Shown here in pieces: positions 60,091 through 64,000 of a stretch of 64,000 nt of DNA. The position numbers and the translations under genes were made by a program. This DNA comes from Roseovarius sp. (lineage in GTDB: Bacteria; Pseudomonadota; Alphaproteobacteria; Rhodobacterales; Rhodobacteraceae): positions 1-64,000 of the forward strand of contig JAOSKR010000004.1 of the NCBI GenBank assembly GCA_027493545.1, in the 5' to 3' direction. The notes below the pieces were generated by a model that did no database searches, was not told the origin of the DNA, and was given only the letters and a program-made list of their open reading frames with translations. The first letter of the stretch is position 1. Every line of letters starts with the position of its first letter.

Positions 60091-61323
60091 ATGTGGCAAA
60101 AGGCATTTGACGGGTTCCTGACCCACCTCTTTCGCGACGGCGAATTGCACCTGACATATCCAGACGGCCGCACGCGGCGCTATGGCAACGGCAGCGGCAC
60201 CCCGGTGGCGGTGACCCTGCACGACCCGACCCTGCCGCGCAGGATCATCCTGTCGCCCGACATGGCCGTGGGCGAGGCCTACATGGACGGCCGCCTGACG
60301 ATCGAGAACGACGATCTTTACGGGTTTCTCGGCCTCGCCATCCGCAACATCGCCCTGAGCGGCAATCCGTGGTTTCGCAAGCCGCTGGTCTGGGGCCGGT
60401 ACGCGCTGCGCCAGTTGCTGCAATTCAACCCGGTACCGCGGGCACGGGCGAACGTGGCGCATCATTACGATCTGTCGGGCGAGCTTTACGATCTCTTTCT
60501 CGATCGCGACCGGCAGTATTCCTGCGCCTATTTCCGCGACCCCGGCATGACGCTGGACGAGGCGCAGGAGGCCAAGAAGCACCATATCGCCGGCAAGCTG
60601 CTGATCGAGCCGGGGATGCGCGTGCTCGACATCGGCTGCGGCTGGGGCGGCATGGGGCTGACGCTGGCGCGCGATTATGGCGCCGATGTCGTCGGCGTGA
60701 CGCTGTCGCGCGAACAGCACGCGCTGGCCAACCGGCGCGCCGGGGAGGCCGGACTTGCCGACCGCTGCCGTTTCGAGCTGATGGATTACCGCGAGGTCGA
60801 GGGCTCCTTTGACCGGATCGTGTCGGTGGGCATGTTCGAGCATGTCGGAGTGCCCCATTACCAGGAGTATTTCCGCACCGTCAATCGCCTGCTCGATGAG
60901 GACGGCATCGCACTCATCCATACCATCGGCCGCTCCGACCCGCCCGGATACACCAGCCCGTGGATCACGAAATACATCTTTCCCGGCGGCTATGTGCCGG
61001 CGCTGTCGGAGGCCATGAGCCGGGTCGAACGTCAGTATTTCTTCGCCACCGACATCGAGGTCTGGCGACTGCATTATGCCGAGACCCTGCGCCACTGGCA
61101 CGACCGCTTCATGGCCAACATCGACAAGGCCCGCGCGCTGTACGACGACCGCTTCTGCAGGATGTGGCGCTATTACCTGATCGCCTGCGAACTGACATTC
61201 CGCTACAACCATCAGGTGGTGTTCCAGTTGCAGCTGGCCAAGCGGCAGGACGCGGTTCCGCTGACGCGCGACTACCTCTACCGCCCCGATGCGCGCGACA
61301 CGCTCCGACACGCCGCCGAATAG
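60091..61323 (+). CDS. cfa: Cyclopropane-fatty-acyl-phospholipid synthase
   Basis: SAM-dependent enzyme of 410 residues that methylenates membrane lipid double bonds. The SAM loop is VLDIGCGWGGMGLTLARDYG; the family motifs EHVGVPHYQEYF, HTIGRSDPPGYTSPWI and YIFPGGYVPALSE follow, with the N-terminal lipid-binding domain (SPDMAVGEAYMDGRLTIEND). Stress or stationary-phase induction is usual for this gene. It is intact and diverges from aspS around a 10-bp inverted repeat. Confidence 0.94.
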   Translation: MWQKAFDGFLTHLFRDGELHLTYPDGRTRRYGNGSGTPVAVTLHDPTLPRRIILSPDMAVGEAYMDGRLTIENDDLYGFLGLAIRNIALSGNPWFRKPLVWGRYALRQLLQFNPVPRARANVAHHYDLSGELYDLFLDRDRQYSCAYFRDPGMTLDEAQEAKKHHIAGKLLIEPGMRVLDIGCGWGGMGLTLARDYGADVVGVTLSREQHALANRRAGEAGLADRCRFELMDYREVEGSFDRIVSVGMFEHVGVPHYQEYFRTVNRLLDEDGIALIHTIGRSDPPGYTSPWITKYIFPGGYVPALSEAMSRVERQYFFATDIEVWRLHYAETLRHWHDRFMANIDKARALYDDRFCRMWRYYLIACELTFRYNHQVVFQLQLAKRQDAVPLTRDYLYRPDARDTLRHAAE

Positions 61324-61362
61324 TCGCCCGGGAGCCATCGAATAGCTTCGGGGCGCGCCCCC

Positions 61363-61390
61363 TTGCACCGCCCGGCGTGATGGCTATAAC
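61363..61390 (+). promoter_or_regulatory. Sigma-70 promoter of carB
   Basis: TTGCAC (61363-61368) and TATAAC (61385-61390) are 16 bp apart and 33 bp ahead of the carB ATG. It is one of the cleanest sigma-70 promoters seen in the window. Confidence 0.6.
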
Positions 61391-61423
61391 CGCCATCAAT
61401 TTGCGCTGCCCCGGGGACACCCT

Positions 61424-64000
61424 ATGCCGAAGAGAACCGATATCTCGTCGATCATGATCATCGGCGCGGGGCCGATCATCATCGGTCAGGCCTGCGAGTT
61501 CGACTATTCGGGCGCCCAGGCGTGCAAGGCGCTGCGCGAAGAGGGCTACCGGGTCATCCTGGTCAACTCCAATCCCGCCACCATCATGACCGACCCCGAA
61601 CTGGCCGACGCCACCTATATCGAGCCGATCACCCCCGAGATCGTGGCCAAGATCATCGAAAAGGAGCGCCCCGACGCGCTGTTGCCGACGATGGGCGGGC
61701 AGACCGGGCTCAACACCGCGCTCGCCGTGGCCGACATGGGGGTGCTCGACAAGTACGGGGTCGAGCTGATCGGCGCCAACCGCGAGGCGATCGAAATGGC
61801 CGAGGATCGCAAGCTCTTTCGCGAGGCGATGGCGCGGATCGGCCTGGAAAACCCCCGCGCCACCATCGCCAACACGCTTGAAGAGGCGATGGCCGCGCTC
61901 GAGGATATCGGCCTGCCGGCGATCATCCGCCCGGCCTTCACGCTCGGCGGCACCGGCGGCGGCGTGGCCTACAATCGCGACGACTACGAGCATTTCTGCC
62001 GCTCCGGGCTCGACGCCTCGCCGGTCAGCCAGATCCTGATCGACGAGAGCCTGCTCGGCTGGAAGGAATTCGAGATGGAGGTGGTGCGCGACCGCGCCGA
62101 CAACGCCATCATCGTCTGCTCGATCGAGAACGTCGATCCGATGGGCGTGCACACCGGCGATTCCATCACCGTGGCGCCGGCGCTGACGCTCACTGACAAG
62201 GAATACCAGATGATGCGCTCGGCCTCGATCGCGGTGCTGCGCGAGATCGGGGTCGAGACCGGCGGCTCGAACGTGCAGTGGGCGGTCAACCCGGATGACG
62301 GGCGCATGGTGGTGATCGAGATGAACCCACGAGTCTCGCGATCCTCGGCGCTGGCGTCCAAGGCCACCGGCTTTCCCATCGCCAAGATCGCGGCCAAGCT
62401 CGCGGTGGGCTATACGCTGGACGAACTCGACAACGACATCACCAAGGTGACGCCGGCAAGTTTTGAACCCGCCATCGACTACATCGTGACCAAGATCCCG
62501 CGCTTTGCGTTCGAAAAGTTTCCCGGGTCCAAGCCGGAACTCTCCACCGCGATGAAATCGGTGGGCGAGGCGATGGCGATCGGCCGCACCGTCCACGAGT
62601 CGCTGCAAAAGGCGCTGGCGAGCCTCGAGACCGGGCTGACCGGCTTCGACGAGATCGCCATCGAGGGCGTGGCGGGTACCGATACCGCCCCCGACGAGGC
62701 CGCGATCATCAAGGCACTCAGCCGCCAGACCCCGACCGGCTGCGGGTGATCGCCCAGGCGATGCGCCACGGGCTCTCGGATGACACCATCAACCGGGCGA
62801 CACGGTTCGACCCCTGGTTCCTTGCGCGGATCCGCGAGATCGTCGATGCCGAGGCAGGCGTGCGCGCCGCCGGCCTGCCGATTGATGCCGAGGGCTGCGC
62901 CGGCTCAAGATGCTGGGCTTTACCGATGCAAGGCTGGCCACGCTTTCGGGGCGTGAAGAGGCGGAGGTGCGCGCCGCGCGCCTCGGGGCGGGCGTGCATG
63001 CGGTCTTCAAGCGCATCGACACCTGCGCCGCCGAATTCGAGGCGCAGACGCCCTACATGTACTCCACCTACGAGGCGCCGATGATGGGCGAGGTCGAATG
63101 CGAGGCCCGCCCCAGCGACCGCAAGAAGGTGGTGATCCTCGGCGGCGGTCCGAACCGGATCGGCCAGGGGATCGAGTTCGATTATTGCTGCTGTCATGCC
63201 TGTTTCGCGCTCTCGGACAAGGGCTACGAGACGATCATGATCAACTGCAACCCCGAGACCGTCTCGACCGACTACGACACCTCCGACCGGCTCTATTTCG
63301 AGCCGCTCACCTTCGAGCACGTGATGGAAATCCTGCGCGTCGAACTGGACAACGGCACGCTGCACGGCGTCATCGTCCAGTTCGGCGGGCAGACGCCGCT
63401 GAAGCTGGCCAATGCGCTCGAGGATGCGGGCATCCCGATCCTCGGCACCTCGCCCGACGCCATCGACCTCGCCGAGGACCGCGAGCGCTTTCAGGCGCTG
63501 GTCAATCGGCTGGGGCTCAAGCAGCCCAGAAACGGCATCGCCAGTTCCGGTGCGCAGGCGCTCGCCATCGCCGACGAGATCGGCTTTCCGCTGGTCATCC
63601 GCCCTTCCTACGTGCTGGGCGGGCGGGCGATGGAGATCGTGCGCGACATGGCACATCTGGAGCGCTACATCGCCGAGGCGGTGGTGGTCTCGGGCAAAAG
63701 CCCGGTATTGCTCGACGGGTATCTCTCGGGCGCCATCGAATGCGACGTAGACGCGCTTTGCGACGGCACCCGCGTCCATGTCGCCGGCATCATGCAGCAT
63801 ATCGAGGAGGCCGGCGTACACTCGGGCGACAGCGCCTGTTCGCTGCCGCCCTATTCGCTGTCGCCCGACATCATCGCCGAGATGGAGCACCAGACCCGGG
63901 CACTCGCGCTGGCGCTGGGGGTGTGCGGCCTGATGAACGTGCAGTTCGCGGTCAAGGGCGACGACATCTACCTGATCGAGGTCAACCCGCGCGCCAGCCG
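61424..64000 (+). CDS. carB: Carbamoyl-phosphate synthase large chain (cut by window edge, two frameshifts)
   Basis: Makes carbamoyl phosphate for arginine and pyrimidine synthesis. About 860 codons are present and the gene continues past the right edge. The first ATP-grasp half has [39 protein letters not shown] and [13 protein letters not shown]. The second half repeats these as [36 protein letters not shown] and [15 protein letters not shown]-like [12 protein letters not shown]. Breaks near 62730 (RQTP to DRLRVI) and 62898 (AEG to LRRLKMLG) each need one extra base. Both lie in the oligomerisation domain between the halves. Confidence 0.95.

Overview
The window is chromosomal DNA of a GC-rich (roughly two thirds G+C) alphaproteobacterium, most likely a rhodobacteralean (Roseobacter/Paracoccaceae type). 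Pointers to this are the pcm-tolC-popZ-like gene order, the mce-DUF1467 pair, two DUF6455 genes, the form of the FAD/GcvT dehydrogenase, three binding-protein-dependent importers and a lone H-NS-type protein. Genes are dense and mostly ordinary. There is no rRNA, CRISPR array, integrase or prophage block. The only RNA gene seen is tRNA-Cys(GCA).

Layout. 1-2.4 kb: katG (cut by the left edge) diverging from oxyR, then an ImuA-like gene. 2.4-6.6 kb: a YceI protein, an MFS exporter, metG and an H-NS-family gene. 6.9-9.1 kb (minus): an MFS transporter, an SDR and an aldehyde dehydrogenase remnant. 9.1-19.1 kb: a probable peptide-uptake locus made of an XRE regulator, a divergent CocE/NonD hydrolase, a dipeptide-type ABC importer with a fused double ATPase, and a C69 peptidase. 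19.2-24.4 kb: a PcaF-type thiolase, then pcm-tolC-popZ-like, then tRNA-Cys. 24.6-29.5 kb: trpB, a DeoR regulator and a two-domain FAD/GcvT dehydrogenase. 30-34.3 kb: a BKACE enzyme with a TRAP (Q-P-M) importer. 34.5-40.5 kb: UspA and YeiH genes and a TAXI-TRAP importer that ends in a UspA gene. 40.6-46.7 kb: a ThDP enzyme, paired DUF6455 genes, an M48 lipoprotein, small proteins, a nitroreductase, an EI24 protein and an XRE-cupin regulator. 46.8-54.4 kb: an acyl-CoA synthetase, FrnE, a Bcr/CflA exporter, icd, an SMR protein, mce, a response regulator and a GNAT protein. 54.5-64 kb: a DUF1800-DUF1501 pair, an MT-A70 methyltransferase, aspS, cfa and carB (cut by the right edge).

About 20 genes, including the normally indispensable metG, aspS and carB, are split by single-base frameshifts. 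Nearly all are repaired by adding one base to a short homopolymer. I read these as errors in this sequence, not as gene decay, and I annotate those genes at full length with the approximate break.

The most interesting non-routine signals are: a three-copy palindromic intergenic repeat with inverted ends; perfect 11-bp hairpins directly behind the binding-protein gene in both TRAP loci; a 7-7-7 palindrome exactly filling a promoter spacer before the BKACE-linked TRAP genes; a 10-bp inverted repeat between aspS and cfa; a low-GC insertion of about 36 codons inside aspS; and a C69 peptidase with Ser where Cys is expected. I do not see one convincing wholly new multi-gene system.
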